Shown here piece by piece: positions 1-9,206 of a stretch of 64,000 nucleotides of DNA. The DNA comes from Erwinia tracheiphila (GTDB taxonomy: Bacteria > Pseudomonadota > Gammaproteobacteria > Enterobacterales > Enterobacteriaceae), in NCBI RefSeq assembly GCF_021365465.1, contig NZ_CP089932.1, positions 4,526,001-4,590,000 of the forward strand, read 5' to 3'. The translations under genes were made by a program, and so were the position numbers. The notes below the pieces were generated by a model, which was not told the origin of the DNA, did no database searches, and saw nothing but the letters and a program-made list of their open reading frames with translations. The number at the start of each line of letters is the position of its first letter. The first letter of the stretch is position 1.

Positions 1-187
1 TACCAACAGTAAAACCTTTGACACTTAATACATTGTTTTTCCTTTATCACGTCGTTTAACGTGGCGTGAGATTACTGACTCAATATGACAAAAAAATGAA
101 TCCCCCTCACCGCGCGGGTGAATTGAACTCTGGCCCTTTTTTCAGTGCATAATGACGCTTTTTACATCTACACCGTTGCACCTACCC

Positions 188-218
188 TTTTCACCTCTCT
201 TCAGCAATGCTGTATACT
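188..218 (+). promoter_or_regulatory. possible rlmJ promoter
   Basis: A TTTCAC box at 189-194 and a TATACT box at 213-218 are separated by 18 bp and lie about 130 bp upstream of the rlmJ start. This is a reasonable sigma-70 pair but it is judged by eye only. The rest of bases 1-348 holds no gene that I can support. Confidence 0.35.
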
Positions 219-348
219 CGCCCTCTGTTTTCGTTCACATGCCTTTGCTGCGGTACGCCATCCGAAAGGGTAATTCGTGGGGTAATAATGGTAACCAACT
301 GATTTAAATATAATTAAACCTCATCAATTAAACAGGATAAAAATTAAC

Positions 349-1191
349 ATGTTCAGCTATCGCCACAGTTTTCACGCTGGCAATCACGCCGATGTCCTTA
401 AGCATACCGTTCAAAGCCTGATCATTGATGCACTTAACGAGAAAGAAAAACCCTACCTTTATCTTGATACCCATGCCGGAGCCGGACGTTATCAGTTGAG
501 TGGTGAACATGCCGAACGCACAGGGGAATATCTGGACGGTATTGCCCGTATCTGGCAGCAGGCGGATTTACCAACGGAGTTGAGCAGTTATCTCTCCTGC
601 ATTAAGGCGCTGAATCGCGGCGGCAAGTTGCGTTACTACCCTGGCTCACCATTGATTGCACGTCATCTTTTGCGGGCGGCCGATAAACTGAGCCTGACCG
701 AGCTGCATCCCAGCGATTATCCGCTGCTGCGTAACGAATTTCTGAAAGATGAACGCGCCCGTACCGAACGTGCAGATGGTTACCTGCAGTTGAAATCAAA
801 ATTGCCGCCACCGTCCCGCCGGGGATTTGCTCTGATCGATCCGTCGTATGAAATAAAAAGCGATTATCAGGCGATGGTGAAGGGTATTCAGGCAGGTTAC
901 AAACGTTTCGGCACCGGCATTTATGCGCTCTGGTACCCGGTGGTGCTCCGCCAGCAAATTAAACGTCTTTTTGCCGATTTGGAAGCAACCGGCATTCGCC
1001 GTATTTTACAAATTGAACTGGCCGTGCTCCCTGACAGCGACCACCGCGGCATGACCGCTTCCGGTATGGTCGTTATTAATCCCCCCTGGAAGCTGGAGCA
1101 GCAGATGAAAAACGTGCTGCCCTGGCTGCATAAGCAGCTTGTCCCGGCCGGAACCGGCCATACCAAAGTCAGCTGGATTGTGCCTGAGTAA
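349..1191 (+). CDS. rlmJ: 23S rRNA (adenine2030-N6)-methyltransferase RlmJ
   Basis: This 280-residue protein matches RlmJ over its whole length. RlmJ transfers a methyl group from S-adenosylmethionine to N6 of A2030 in 23S rRNA. The N-terminal FSYRHSFHAGNHADVLKH block and the SAM-binding segment THAGAGRY (residues 41-48) are present. The catalytic motif IV reads DPSYE (164-168); the usual form in the family is DPPYE, so one proline is replaced by serine. The ATG at 349 follows an AGGA ribosome site. In E. coli gor lies immediately downstream; here rbn and the prophage come first and gor starts at 48951. Confidence 0.96.
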   Translation: MFSYRHSFHAGNHADVLKHTVQSLIIDALNEKEKPYLYLDTHAGAGRYQLSGEHAERTGEYLDGIARIWQQADLPTELSSYLSCIKALNRGGKLRYYPGSPLIARHLLRAADKLSLTELHPSDYPLLRNEFLKDERARTERADGYLQLKSKLPPPSRRGFALIDPSYEIKSDYQAMVKGIQAGYKRFGTGIYALWYPVVLRQQIKRLFADLEATGIRRILQIELAVLPDSDHRGMTASGMVVINPPWKLEQQMKNVLPWLHKQLVPAGTGHTKVSWIVPE

Positions 1192-1230
1192 GCGCACCCG
1201 CCGGGAAACATTCCTTGTTGCTCCACGGGG

Positions 1231-2145
1231 TCAGAGCTGAAACAGTGAAAAGTCGTGGGCCATTTCTGTTTGCGGGAAAACCTGCCGACATTCTTCCAGT
1301 AAGCGTTCAGCATCATCACGGCGGTAACGCGAACTGAGATGCGTGACAATCAGCCTTTTTGCGCCAGCCAGCTTCGCTACTGTTGCCGCTTGTACAGTTG
1401 ATGAGTGGCCACGACCGTTGGCTTTTTCTTCCATTGCGAATTCCAGCGTCGCTTCGTGTACCACCACGTCCGCGTTAGCAGCCAGTTCAGCGGCAGCGGG
1501 CGTCGGGCTGGTATCACCAAAGATTGCCAGGACTAATCCTTTTATCGACGGTCCAAGATAGTGACAACCGTCCACCACACGGCCATCCTCCATCGTCACC
1601 GTCTTGCCCTGCTTGAACTGCTGAAAGAGATGGCCCGGCTTGATGCCATCCGCCAGCAGTCGCTCCGCATCAAGCCTGCCAGGCTTGTCATGTTCCTCAA
1701 TTCGGTAGCCGTAACATTCCACCGGGTGCGTCAGCGGAAAAGCAGTGACGCGAAAATGTTCGTCAGTGAATACGTCACCGGCGGTGATTTCCACGATTTC
1801 CAGCGGAAAATCCAGCCAGGAACCGCTGAGACTGAGCGTCGTTTCCACAAAGGCTTTTATTCCCTGCGGCCCGTACAGGGTGATGGGATCACTATTGCCG
1901 CCCATTGAGCGACTGGTGAGCAAACCCGGCAGGCCAAAGATATGATCGCCATGCAGATGAGTAATGAAAATTTTCTCCAGCCTGGCGGGTTTTACCGGAC
2001 TACGCATAATTTGATGCTGAGTACCTTCTCCACAGTCGAATAACCAACTGCCGCCAAGGGTTTTGGGCAGGTTTAATGCAATACTGGTAACGTTACGCAG
2101 GCGACATGGCATGCCTGCTCCGGTGCCTAAAAACAGCAGCTCCAT
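1231..2145 (-). CDS. rbn: ribonuclease BN / tRNase Z
   Basis: A metallo-beta-lactamase-fold phosphodiesterase of 304 residues, nearly the length of E. coli Rbn (ElaC). It trims or cleaves tRNA 3' ends. The zinc-binding THLHGDH motif is near residue 62, FGDTSPT and HEATLE follow, and a histidine (VTHLSSRY) lies near the C-terminus. The ATG at 2145 is chosen because GGAG precedes it at good spacing and because the family begins [11 protein letters not shown]; an in-frame ATG at 2178 is upstream. It converges with rlmJ. The prophage begins only 62 bp upstream of the start, so its upstream control region now contains attL and phage DNA. Confidence 0.95.
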   Translation of the reverse strand: MELLFLGTGAGMPCRLRNVTSIALNLPKTLGGSWLFDCGEGTQHQIMRSPVKPARLEKIFITHLHGDHIFGLPGLLTSRSMGGNSDPITLYGPQGIKAFVETTLSLSGSWLDFPLEIVEITAGDVFTDEHFRVTAFPLTHPVECYGYRIEEHDKPGRLDAERLLADGIKPGHLFQQFKQGKTVTMEDGRVVDGCHYLGPSIKGLVLAIFGDTSPTPAAAELAANADVVVHEATLEFAMEEKANGRGHSSTVQAATVAKLAGAKRLIVTHLSSRYRRDDAERLLEECRQVFPQTEMAHDFSLFQL

Positions 2146-2207
2146 TCGGTTTCTCCGGGTATGTTGTGCCGTAAGCACCGATTATTACCGATTTTTGCAC
2201 ACGTTGT

Positions 2208-2224
2208 CCTATCACAATCATAGG
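2208..2224. repeat. attL core
   Basis: CCTATCACAATCATAGG occurs here and again at 48857-48873 in the same orientation. The outer five bases on each side form an inverted repeat (CCTAT/ATAGG), as expected of a tyrosine-recombinase crossover core. This copy marks the late-gene end of the prophage, 62 bp upstream of rbn. Confidence 0.88.
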
Positions 2225-2445
2225 TATATTAAAAACAAATAAAATCATAAATATCAATTATTTAAAATAAAAACGGTTCAATATTCGCGCTACAAAAGCC
2301 AACAAACCACTACATTGCACATCATTATAATCAATAACTTACCTGATCATTTCGAACGAATAATTCAAATAACAGGCCTGCTGTCTTCGTGCAGCGGCGT
2401 GGGGATGAGGCAGTGGGAGTGGCCCGGCTGTCCGGGCCGATTGAT
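2225..2445. other. AT-rich prophage end with stem-loop
   Basis: No gene is visible between attL and the tail-fibre chaperone. The segment is AT-rich. A strong hairpin, GGCCCGG/CCGGGCC at 2421-2438, directly follows the last late gene on the minus strand. It lacks a clear U-tract, so it is only a possible end of the late operon. The AT-rich stretch may contain integrase arm or IHF sites, which I could not assign. Confidence 0.4.
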
Positions 2446-2922
2446 TTAGGCGTCTGGCGCAGTAGGCAGGGACTTAGTGCCATCTGCCGCAGAAATGTAA
2501 GCGCGTAGCGCCTTGCGATAGGTCGTCCATGTCGCTTTCTGTGCCTTCACTGTATCTTCGGTGTTCGTGTCATCGTAATCGTCATCATCCATTCTCTGTT
2601 GCAGTGCGGTGATTTTGTCAGATGCGCGGTTGTATTCCTCCTGAGCCATTAGCAATTGAGAAGCAGCGTCATCTTTAGCTTTCTTTGATGCGCTATCCGC
2701 TGTCAGATTCCATACCAGCTTTTCGGTGTCAAATGTGTAGTCATATCGATCACGAGGCTTTGGATACAACACCCCATCAATGTAAGCATCACCGATGTTA
2801 GGCTGGACCTTTTCAGTGAACTGCACAGTAAGGAACTCACTGAACCCACCATCATCTGCCGCCCAAACAACCGTATTGACCACATACCCATTTTTGACTA
2901 ACGCCCATGCGTTCTCGTACAT
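2446..2922 (-). CDS. tail fibre assembly protein
   Basis: A 158-residue protein of the phage tail-fibre chaperone (Tfa) type. Such proteins help fold and trimerise the fibre encoded just upstream. Visible features are the N-terminal YENAWALVKNGYVVNTVVW segment, a YPKPRDRYDYTF stretch, and a helical, charged C-terminal half (about 80-150). The start at 2922 is chosen over one at 2937 because the fibre stop codon and this ATG overlap as TAATG, which implies translational coupling. It is the last gene of the late operon before attL. Confidence 0.8.
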   Translation of the reverse strand: MYENAWALVKNGYVVNTVVWAADDGGFSEFLTVQFTEKVQPNIGDAYIDGVLYPKPRDRYDYTFDTEKLVWNLTADSASKKAKDDAASQLLMAQEEYNRASDKITALQQRMDDDDYDDTNTEDTVKAQKATWTTYRKALRAYISAADGTKSLPTAPDA

Positions 2923-4247
2923 TATGCATACTCCCAAATGATTACACAGCCACCACCGCCCGCACCGCCTGAATAACCGGTATCGGGGCTTGATCCTGAC
3001 ACAGCGCCAGATCCGCCACTACCAAGCGTGCCTGAATTGCCAGAGCTGTTTGCTCCAACCCCTTTTGCCGTACCAGACAGATAAGAGCTACCGCCCGTCC
3101 CGCCGGTACTGTTACTGTCAGTGTTTAATATAAGTTGGCCGCCAGACCCGCCAGACCCGTTCAGAATGTTTCCAGATGAACCAGACCCACCTGGAGCGCC
3201 CAACTGCAACGTGAGAACTGTATTATTAACGCCAGGCTGTTTCGCACCTCCAATCCCACCAGTTGCAGACAAAATAGAACCAAACGATGAATCCCCACCC
3301 TTACCGCCGTTCGACGGAGAGCCATCGCCAGCAATACCAGCAATCCCCACCGTCACATACACACCAGAGAATCCCGATGTCAGGCGCGACATTGCATAAC
3401 CACCACCGCCGCCCCCTGACCCGCCCGCCATCTGGCCGACAGCAGTTGCCGCAGCTCCAGCTCCGCCACCGCCAGCACCGACAACAAGCACCTCAATCCA
3501 GTTTGTTCCTGCTGTTGGAGTGTACGTGCCGCTGGCGGTAAATACGCGTGGCGCTCCAAGCCTACGCCCCGCACTCATGCCCTGAATTATATTTGTGCCG
3601 TCGCCCTGTAGCTGGTTATTTGAATATGGGGATGTAGCAATTCCTGTGCCTGAGGGTGTTTTTATCGTTACCGTATATGCACCGGTGCAGTTATTAACAA
3701 CACTCCAACCTTTAATCCATGCTGGTACTATTACATTAATATTTGATGTTAACGCACCTGACAAATAAATAATATCTTTCGATGCCTGAAGCGTTGAAAG
3801 AGTTACACTTGATGCCGACAGACCACTAATAGATGTTGCCCCGTATGAGTCAACCGGAACCCAACCAGTTAATGCTGCGGTGCTATTTTCCGGGTTTGTA
3901 TTATTGTTATCCGAGGTGTTAAGCCAGTATCCGTCATTTGTGGAATTAGGAAGCAACGCCCCTTTTGGATAGCCGGAAATTGATGAAGCAAAGTCACTGT
4001 CATAATTATACCCGCCGCCAGCATTAGCCCACTGTGCAGCGCAAGACAATTCATACAAAATTTGATTCATATTCTGACCCTTCGGAGGCAGGCCGCCCGC
4101 TGCTTTCAGGATCATTGTTACGGGTGGGAATCCAGAATCATATGATGCTGTATTATCACCCGCCGGGGTTGTGCCGAGCAAATCTTCACGCTGACCGTTT
4201 ACCCCAAAAGGTACAGTCTGTTTTTTTGGAGAGTCTGATTGTTTCAT
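2922..4247 (-). CDS. tail fibre with glycine-rich C-terminal adhesin
   Basis: A 441-residue receptor-binding fibre. Residues 1-105 resemble the N-terminal region of many enterobacterial prophage fibres (GFPPVTMILKAAGGLPPKGQ). From about residue 235 onward the chain is dominated by glycine, serine and alanine, with runs such as GAGGGGAGA, GGSGGGGGGY and GGAGGGG. This looks like the glycine-rich domain of phage adhesins that packs as polyglycine-II helices, for example in phage S16 gp38. That structural assignment is an inference. The gene is coupled to the chaperone downstream, and its stop overlaps the chaperone's start codon by one base. Confidence 0.85.
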   Translation of the reverse strand: MKQSDSPKKQTVPFGVNGQREDLLGTTPAGDNTASYDSGFPPVTMILKAAGGLPPKGQNMNQILYELSCAAQWANAGGGYNYDSDFASSISGYPKGALLPNSTNDGYWLNTSDNNNTNPENSTAALTGWVPVDSYGATSISGLSASSVTLSTLQASKDIIYLSGALTSNINVIVPAWIKGWSVVNNCTGAYTVTIKTPSGTGIATSPYSNNQLQGDGTNIIQGMSAGRRLGAPRVFTASGTYTPTAGTNWIEVLVVGAGGGGAGAAATAVGQMAGGSGGGGGGYAMSRLTSGFSGVYVTVGIAGIAGDGSPSNGGKGGDSSFGSILSATGGIGGAKQPGVNNTVLTLQLGAPGGSGSSGNILNGSGGSGGQLILNTDSNSTGGTGGSSYLSGTAKGVGANSSGNSGTLGSGGSGAVSGSSPDTGYSGGAGGGGCVIIWEYA

Positions 4248-4889
4248 TTATATATCTCTAAAGAACGTACCATCATTGAACGGATAAGAATCGTCGGAAA
4301 ACCCAAAATATGGAGGAGCTATTTGATGTGCAGTGACCAGTACGCCACTTGGTATGGGAAGAACATCATAATTTTTCAGTATTGAAATCTCATATGGGGC
4401 AAGTTCAAACTCACAAAATATACCCATCCTCATGTCACCATAATCAACACAGTAAGCCCTTCCTCTGCCATTAAAAAGAATGGTCAGGAATCTGTTTATT
4501 TCACTAATGGTCGCAATGCTGATATTTGAAAATGCCTTACACAAGACAAGAGTGCGGTATGCATCATCGGACAATTTTACTGTTTCAGTTTCCTGAATGC
4601 CGCCGTAAAATGGCTGATCATTAAAAGGGGACGGATAATCATCGCCACTATCGGCCTCCGAAAATCCAAATCTATCTGAATCAATATCTGCCTGAATATA
4701 TCTTGAAACGTTAACAATTTTTCCCCACACATCAAGACCAAAAGTCCCGCATGTAGTTACCTCCCATACATCTTTAATAAATTCATCTGTAAAATCATCC
4801 AGGCTTAGAGCCTGATTAAAAGTGTCAATGATGGATAATATTTTTTCACTAGCTGAATATTGAGTAAGTATAGTTTCCTGATAGCTCAC
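4248..4889 (-). CDS. baseplate protein, DUF2612 (gpI-like)
   Basis: A 213-residue protein in the position of P2 gpI, between baseplate J and the fibre. The pattern matches the DUF2612 family of contractile-tail phages: DVWGKIVNVSRYI near residue 54, a repeated FGFSD/E...PFND motif near both middle and end, and LCKAFSNISIATISEINRFL near 120. Such proteins link the baseplate wedge to the fibre. The start overlaps the end of the J gene by 4 bases. Confidence 0.72.
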   Translation of the reverse strand: MSYQETILTQYSASEKILSIIDTFNQALSLDDFTDEFIKDVWEVTTCGTFGLDVWGKIVNVSRYIQADIDSDRFGFSEADSGDDYPSPFNDQPFYGGIQETETVKLSDDAYRTLVLCKAFSNISIATISEINRFLTILFNGRGRAYCVDYGDMRMGIFCEFELAPYEISILKNYDVLPIPSGVLVTAHQIAPPYFGFSDDSYPFNDGTFFRDI

Positions 4890-6118
4890 ACTTTTATCAC
4901 CTCAATATCTGAAAGTTGAATTGTGGGAATTTGATCAATCCCGGCTGTTATGTACTGTGAATACAACTCCCCATCCGATGAAATAGTAATTGATAATATG
5001 CTCATATACTCTGGTGATATCGTAATTACAGGGGCATAGTAAACCCCGCCACTTATACGTGAGCCAATCCTGGCTTTAGTAATTCCTTCATATGAGCCAT
5101 TGAAGACGGAAGCAACCATGCTCTTTATCTGATCTGTCACGTCCGATGGAAGATTTACGGAATCATTTTCAATCTGAACCTTGAAATAAACCCGTAACGG
5201 AGACGCTTTTTGCCACTGCATGGTATATTGTGGGTATGGTGCGCTATAGTTATCCTTATCCTCGATTACATATGTGGTATCTCCATTGAGATTTGCTCCG
5301 GGGTTTTTATTTGCAAAAATTGCTTCTGCAACATCCGCATCCGCCCCGCCGTATGCACATACATAAACAGAATGACTTTTAACAGGAAAAGATGTTGAAC
5401 CCTTATTAACTATTACATCTTCCCGGTTTGACCACACATAAGCATCTGAGACTCCATCGGTTGCCAGAATGTTGGCAAGTAAAGAGGCATCTGTATTTCT
5501 TCCAGATCGGGCAACTGACTGTTTCCTTCGCGTCTCAAAAGCAACGCGAGACTCCACGTCAATTCCCAGCACCCCGGAGGCATCATTGCTGATTGAGTCC
5601 CAACCGGATATTGGTGCAAAAATCTGATTAAGCGCCCCCACATCACAGGCGATAGCTCCTGTTGTCAGATTTTGGAACTCAATATCGACACTGCCTGTTG
5701 CAGCTATTGTAGCGTCGCTGATAGAAGCATACGTATATCCGGCATCATCCATCGCCGTGCTTCCGGCAGGGATAAGGGTGCCAACAGCCCCCGTACAGGT
5801 CGCGGTGACTATCGTTCCACGGGCAGATATTCGCTCCATGAAATAGATGCTGCCTATTCCGTCCTGCCATCTCCCGGTTGCGTAGTCAGGGTTCATTTGG
5901 TTAAAAAGACAAAGGAGAGCATCATAGTTAGTTGCGATGATTTCAGTGTCTGATTGTGATATTTGCCCCTGGGGAGAAGACAGGGATTTACTGCCTCCGC
6001 CACCCATCGCTGAATCAATATCGGTCAGACGACCAGATAAAACGTCAGCAATATCAGGAACAAGCAGACCATTCTCCGTGATAGTTACCCCGGGAACTGC
6101 CGTTTTAAGTGTCGTCAT
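4886..6118 (-). CDS. baseplate J-like protein
   Basis: A 410-residue baseplate wedge protein related to P2/Mu gpJ. Features are an N-terminal TITENGLLVPDIADVLSGRL helix, a central ARGTIVTATCTGAVGTLIPAGS beta segment typical of the J family, and DVESRVAFETRRKQSVA followed by the VSDAYVWSNREDV region. It forms the ring that changes shape when the tail contracts. It overlaps its neighbours by 4 bases on both sides, so the baseplate genes are translated as a coupled set. Confidence 0.9.
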   Translation of the reverse strand: MTTLKTAVPGVTITENGLLVPDIADVLSGRLTDIDSAMGGGGSKSLSSPQGQISQSDTEIIATNYDALLCLFNQMNPDYATGRWQDGIGSIYFMERISARGTIVTATCTGAVGTLIPAGSTAMDDAGYTYASISDATIAATGSVDIEFQNLTTGAIACDVGALNQIFAPISGWDSISNDASGVLGIDVESRVAFETRRKQSVARSGRNTDASLLANILATDGVSDAYVWSNREDVIVNKGSTSFPVKSHSVYVCAYGGADADVAEAIFANKNPGANLNGDTTYVIEDKDNYSAPYPQYTMQWQKASPLRVYFKVQIENDSVNLPSDVTDQIKSMVASVFNGSYEGITKARIGSRISGGVYYAPVITISPEYMSILSITISSDGELYSQYITAGIDQIPTIQLSDIEVIKV

Positions 6119-6474
6119 AAGATGGCCTGTGATTGATTTCCGTCTGTATCCGTAACCCTGATCACCCCACGCACCTGTCTTGTGTCCTTATCGAAAAACA
6201 CACTGGCAAGAGCCTGATCAACGACAGGCAGTTTCTTTGCTTCCGCTTCCATTTTTCTGGCGATATAACCCGCAGTGGGCCGATAACCCAGCACCTCATC
6301 TTTCCACGGAATGCCAAGCGTATTGTCGTAGTAACACTCTCCGGCAAAAACCAGACACGCTGAAGCAACATCCTGAGCCGCAGAGTAGCCAGAATCGGCG
6401 ATTGCTATATTTCCATTGCTGTCAAACATCAAATCCCATGTGGACGTATCAAGCTTCAAAGTCCTGTAAGTCAT
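6115..6474 (-). CDS. baseplate wedge protein, gp25/W-like
   Basis: A 119-residue protein in the position of the T4 gp25 / P2 gpW wedge subunit. It contains SAAQDVASACLVFAGECYYDNTLGIPW, a form typical of the gp46/DUF2634-like wedge proteins, and ends in a short beta segment (RQVRGVIRVTDTDGN). It would connect the spike/hub to the J ring. The assignment rests on gene order and size as well as sequence. Confidence 0.75.
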   Translation of the reverse strand: MTYRTLKLDTSTWDLMFDSNGNIAIADSGYSAAQDVASACLVFAGECYYDNTLGIPWKDEVLGYRPTAGYIARKMEAEAKKLPVVDQALASVFFDKDTRQVRGVIRVTDTDGNQSQAIL

Positions 6475-7181
6475 GATGGTTTATCCGTTATATTCGAGAT
6501 AATCGTGGAGCTACCTGATTGAACGTCAACCACAGGGTGTTTATGAGCGTTGTAATCATCTCTAAGCGTCTTCAGGGATGCTGCCTGCGTCCCTGAGTTA
6601 TCTGTGATGTTTCCGTCAGATGTGATATTTCCGGTAAAGTGAGCCAGTGGCGCATCAACCGTCACTCCACCTGGCGCTTTTATTGTTGCGGTTGTGCAGG
6701 TGATGTTGACCGGATTGGGTGAGGTGATATTTAAAGCATTATCTGCAAACTCAATAAACTGAGTTGGCTGTACGTTAATTATTCCACCGAAGTATATTCC
6801 ATCGGACATTGAGTGCTTTCTACCGCTCCCCGGGACAGACTCCTTACGCGTCTTTCTCGCTACGGTTGTATCGGTGTCACATACTGCGATAACACCTATA
6901 TCCCCCACAACGGGGTCCATGACAATCGCGCTTTTACCGCGCTGAAGTCGCCATACAGGAATATTGAATACCTCTGTCCCCATTATTATTGTCTGATCTT
7001 CGCTTCTTACATCTGCGACTAATGGCAGAACATCAACAACCAGATTAGGCGCAGTGCCGCGAACGGCTGTTACCTGAGCTAATTTAATAAAGCTGTTAGC
7101 AGACAGAAACTTTGCAAACGTCGCCGCAAACATATCAGCATCATTCGAACTGCTCTGTGCTGGTTTGAACTGATTAGTCAT
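6471..7181 (-). CDS. baseplate spike, Gp138-like (gpV)
   Basis: A 236-residue central spike protein. Residues 25-135 form an OB-fold-like Gp138 N-terminal domain (VTAVRGTAPNLVVDVLPL; GDIGVIAVCDTD). A beta-helix-like segment follows (GNALNITSPNPVNITCTTATIKAP divides into short strands). Near the end, YNAHKHPV supplies an H-x-H pair. In phi92 gp138 and P2 gpV an H-x-H motif binds an iron ion at the membrane-piercing tip, so the same role is likely here. Confidence 0.85.
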   Translation of the reverse strand: MTNQFKPAQSSSNDADMFAATFAKFLSANSFIKLAQVTAVRGTAPNLVVDVLPLVADVRSEDQTIIMGTEVFNIPVWRLQRGKSAIVMDPVVGDIGVIAVCDTDTTVARKTRKESVPGSGRKHSMSDGIYFGGIINVQPTQFIEFADNALNITSPNPVNITCTTATIKAPGGVTVDAPLAHFTGNITSDGNITDNSGTQAASLKTLRDDYNAHKHPVVDVQSGSSTIISNITDKPS

Positions 7182-8022
7182 TTTTCACCTTCACACCCTG
7201 GCAGATAGTGTGCCAATTACCATTTTCCGTCCAGGAACTTAGAAAATGCTCTACCACATATAACCGATAGCGCCCTGACGCATTCGGCAGAGAGGTGACG
7301 AGTTCGACATCCCTGCCCTGAGAAAGAAGCGTTGAGAATTGCGTCTGAAATGTTATTCCTGACTGAGTAAATACCGGATAGCCAATTAATCCGCTTTCTG
7401 GAGAAACCAGAGGCACGACTGTATCAATGGCATTACCACTGACCCATACCGTTAAAATGTTGTCGAATAGCCGATACTGAAGATTGAAATCAGTACAAAT
7501 AGAGATAATCTGGTCCATTGGCGATCCTGAATAATGTGGGTTTTGAGCCACCTTCCCTTTCAGATTTACGGCGTTAAATCCGTAACCGTTTAGTTTGCAT
7601 ATCGCACTAAGGATATTCTCAACATCAACACCTCCAGCCAGTGAGAATGAGCTGGATGATTTTTTCTTGAGGTTGAGTCCTGCCACAGCATTAAGAACCA
7701 AAGCCGTCTCAGGTTGCCCGTTCATATTGGCGTAGCTACCAAATATTCCACCTGAGAATATTTTGTTATCACCTACATACACATCAACCTGAGCATCTGT
7801 AGCAACAGCCCAGGTTCCGATCCCTTTGCCTGACAGCAAAGACAGCCTTTCAGCGCTCAGGCCAAATATAACAATCTCGCCATTGAATCCGCCGTAACTC
7901 CCGTACGAGTCACAACGAAATGATGATTTAACGTTAGATATAGATAGCTTGTTATTACCACTTCCATCGAATGACCCATTAGAGAGGGTAAATTCGTAAC
8001 GAAGATCTTTCTTACTGTACAA
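7174..8022 (-). CDS. baseplate hub protein
   Basis: A 282-residue protein placed between the plug and the spike, where small contractile phages encode the baseplate hub (analogous to P2 gpD / T4 gp27). It is rich in beta strands and contains GGVDVENILSAICKLNGY and PMDQIISICTDFNLQYRL, both seen in hub-type proteins. The C-terminal part (RYRLYVVEHFLSSWTENGNW) resembles the last strand of these domains. It overlaps the spike gene by 8 bases. Confidence 0.68.
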   Translation of the reverse strand: MYSKKDLRYEFTLSNGSFDGSGNNKLSISNVKSSFRCDSYGSYGGFNGEIVIFGLSAERLSLLSGKGIGTWAVATDAQVDVYVGDNKIFSGGIFGSYANMNGQPETALVLNAVAGLNLKKKSSSSFSLAGGVDVENILSAICKLNGYGFNAVNLKGKVAQNPHYSGSPMDQIISICTDFNLQYRLFDNILTVWVSGNAIDTVVPLVSPESGLIGYPVFTQSGITFQTQFSTLLSQGRDVELVTSLPNASGRYRLYVVEHFLSSWTENGNWHTICQGVKVKND

Positions 8023-8317
8023 GTTCAGCCTCCGTTATGTAGTAAAGGGGGAACCTGTCAGTCAGCCCTTCATAGGAAGGATCACTATGTCCTTCATTGT
8101 CCAGAAAGAACAATTCACCCTTAAAGCCCAGATAGGAATACCTCACAATCCTGTTTGCATACAGGCATGGCACCCCCTGAATTATTGGATTTCCATCCAC
8201 AGTCAAATCCATATAAAGACCGCTTTGCATTTGATTTAATCTTATTGTGCAATTTTGACCGTCAAGGCTTGCAATTACTGACTGTGATTTTCTATTTTCT
8301 AAGGAGATTGTTTTCAT
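8012..8317 (-). CDS. baseplate plug protein (DUF6983-like)
   Basis: A 101-residue, beta-rich protein with the pattern MQSGLYMDLTVDGNPIIQGV, then GELFFLDNEG and a C-terminal RFPLYYITEAE. This is the form of the phage baseplate plug family found in simple myoviruses such as Pam3. Its position between the Dit-like protein and the hub fits. The start lies directly next to the upstream gene's stop. Confidence 0.7.
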   Translation of the reverse strand: MKTISLENRKSQSVIASLDGQNCTIRLNQMQSGLYMDLTVDGNPIIQGVPCLYANRIVRYSYLGFKGELFFLDNEGHSDPSYEGLTDRFPLYYITEAELVQ

Positions 8318-9130
8318 CTATATGACCTTTGCTATCGACTCAACAAAAGAAGCAGCCGTTGTTACTGAAGAGCTGCTCGTATCAGAAAGAGCCTTATTTA
8401 CTGTCTTCATAGCTGAAAGAAATCCTGTTGCTATTTTATCCTGAGATTTATCTGCATCGCTGCTAATCGCTGCATTAAGGTTGGTCCATGATTTTTTAAG
8501 GCCATCTATTTTCGCTTCACTTACTGAGCATTGTTTTGTGACATCACCAACTCCGAAAGGCGAATTCGATATGTCATTATTGGTCGGCTTGTCTTTTGAC
8601 TGGCTACTGGAAATTGAGACATCCATTTGTTGCCGGACTTCCTCGAAAATCAGACTTATAACAAGAAGAGAAACACCTCTTTTACTGTTAACGGTGTAGC
8701 TGTAATCAGCCAGGTCATAACTTTCATAGGTGTCTTTGGGCGTATCAATGTCGTAGGTGGCCGCTGTACTAAGCATGTTTTTGATAGTGGTCAGCGTGGT
8801 GGACTGGCTGGTAAATGTCAGATCAAAGATATTGGGTAACGACCCCGTTAAGCCAGTCAGCCCAGAAATAACAATGTCACACACCACACGGCCCGGACGG
8901 GCTACCTTATTAATTGACTGATATTTGCCATTCTCAATCGGCGCTGTGACAATGCTTGCTCCGGCGCTTGGCTGAATAGACGCCATACCACTAAATTCCA
9001 GCGCAACCGTTGATGCGCCGTGATTTCTTATGGTGTACGAAGGGTGAAGAACGCTGTCAATTATAGATAGCGGTGAACCACCGCCGATGGCGTTAAATAT
9101 ATCCGCCGTGTTGAGGTCGATAATGCTCAT
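8318..9130 (-). CDS. Dit-like baseplate/tail protein
   Basis: A 270-residue protein, first gene of the baseplate block. Residues 35-160 (SYTIRNHGASTVALEFSG; VARPGRVVCDIVISGLTGL) resemble the N-terminal domain of Dit-like tail proteins of simple contractile phages. The C-terminal third is serine-rich and helical. The ATG at 9130 is preferred because GGAG precedes it; an upstream in-frame ATG at 9160 lies inside the terminator hairpin at 9145-9166. That terminator implies that late transcription must read through it, as Q-modified polymerase would. Confidence 0.65.
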   Translation of the reverse strand: MSIIDLNTADIFNAIGGGSPLSIIDSVLHPSYTIRNHGASTVALEFSGMASIQPSAGASIVTAPIENGKYQSINKVARPGRVVCDIVISGLTGLTGSLPNIFDLTFTSQSTTLTTIKNMLSTAATYDIDTPKDTYESYDLADYSYTVNSKRGVSLLVISLIFEEVRQQMDVSISSSQSKDKPTNNDISNSPFGVGDVTKQCSVSEAKIDGLKKSWTNLNAAISSDADKSQDKIATGFLSAMKTVNKALSDTSSSSVTTAASFVESIAKVI

Positions 9131-9144
9131 GCTTTCTCCAGGCG

Positions 9145-9166
9145 AAAAAAAACCCGCCAAAGCGGG
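9145..9166 (-). terminator. intrinsic terminator after antirepressor operon
   Basis: On the minus strand CCCGC-TTTG-GCGGG is followed by eight T residues. It ends the operon 11226-9207 and lies only 15 bp before the start of the baseplate gene at 9130. Confidence 0.85.
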
Positions 9167-9206
9167 CTTGGTATGTTGCTGTGTTGTGATTATCCCAACG
9201 CAGGCG

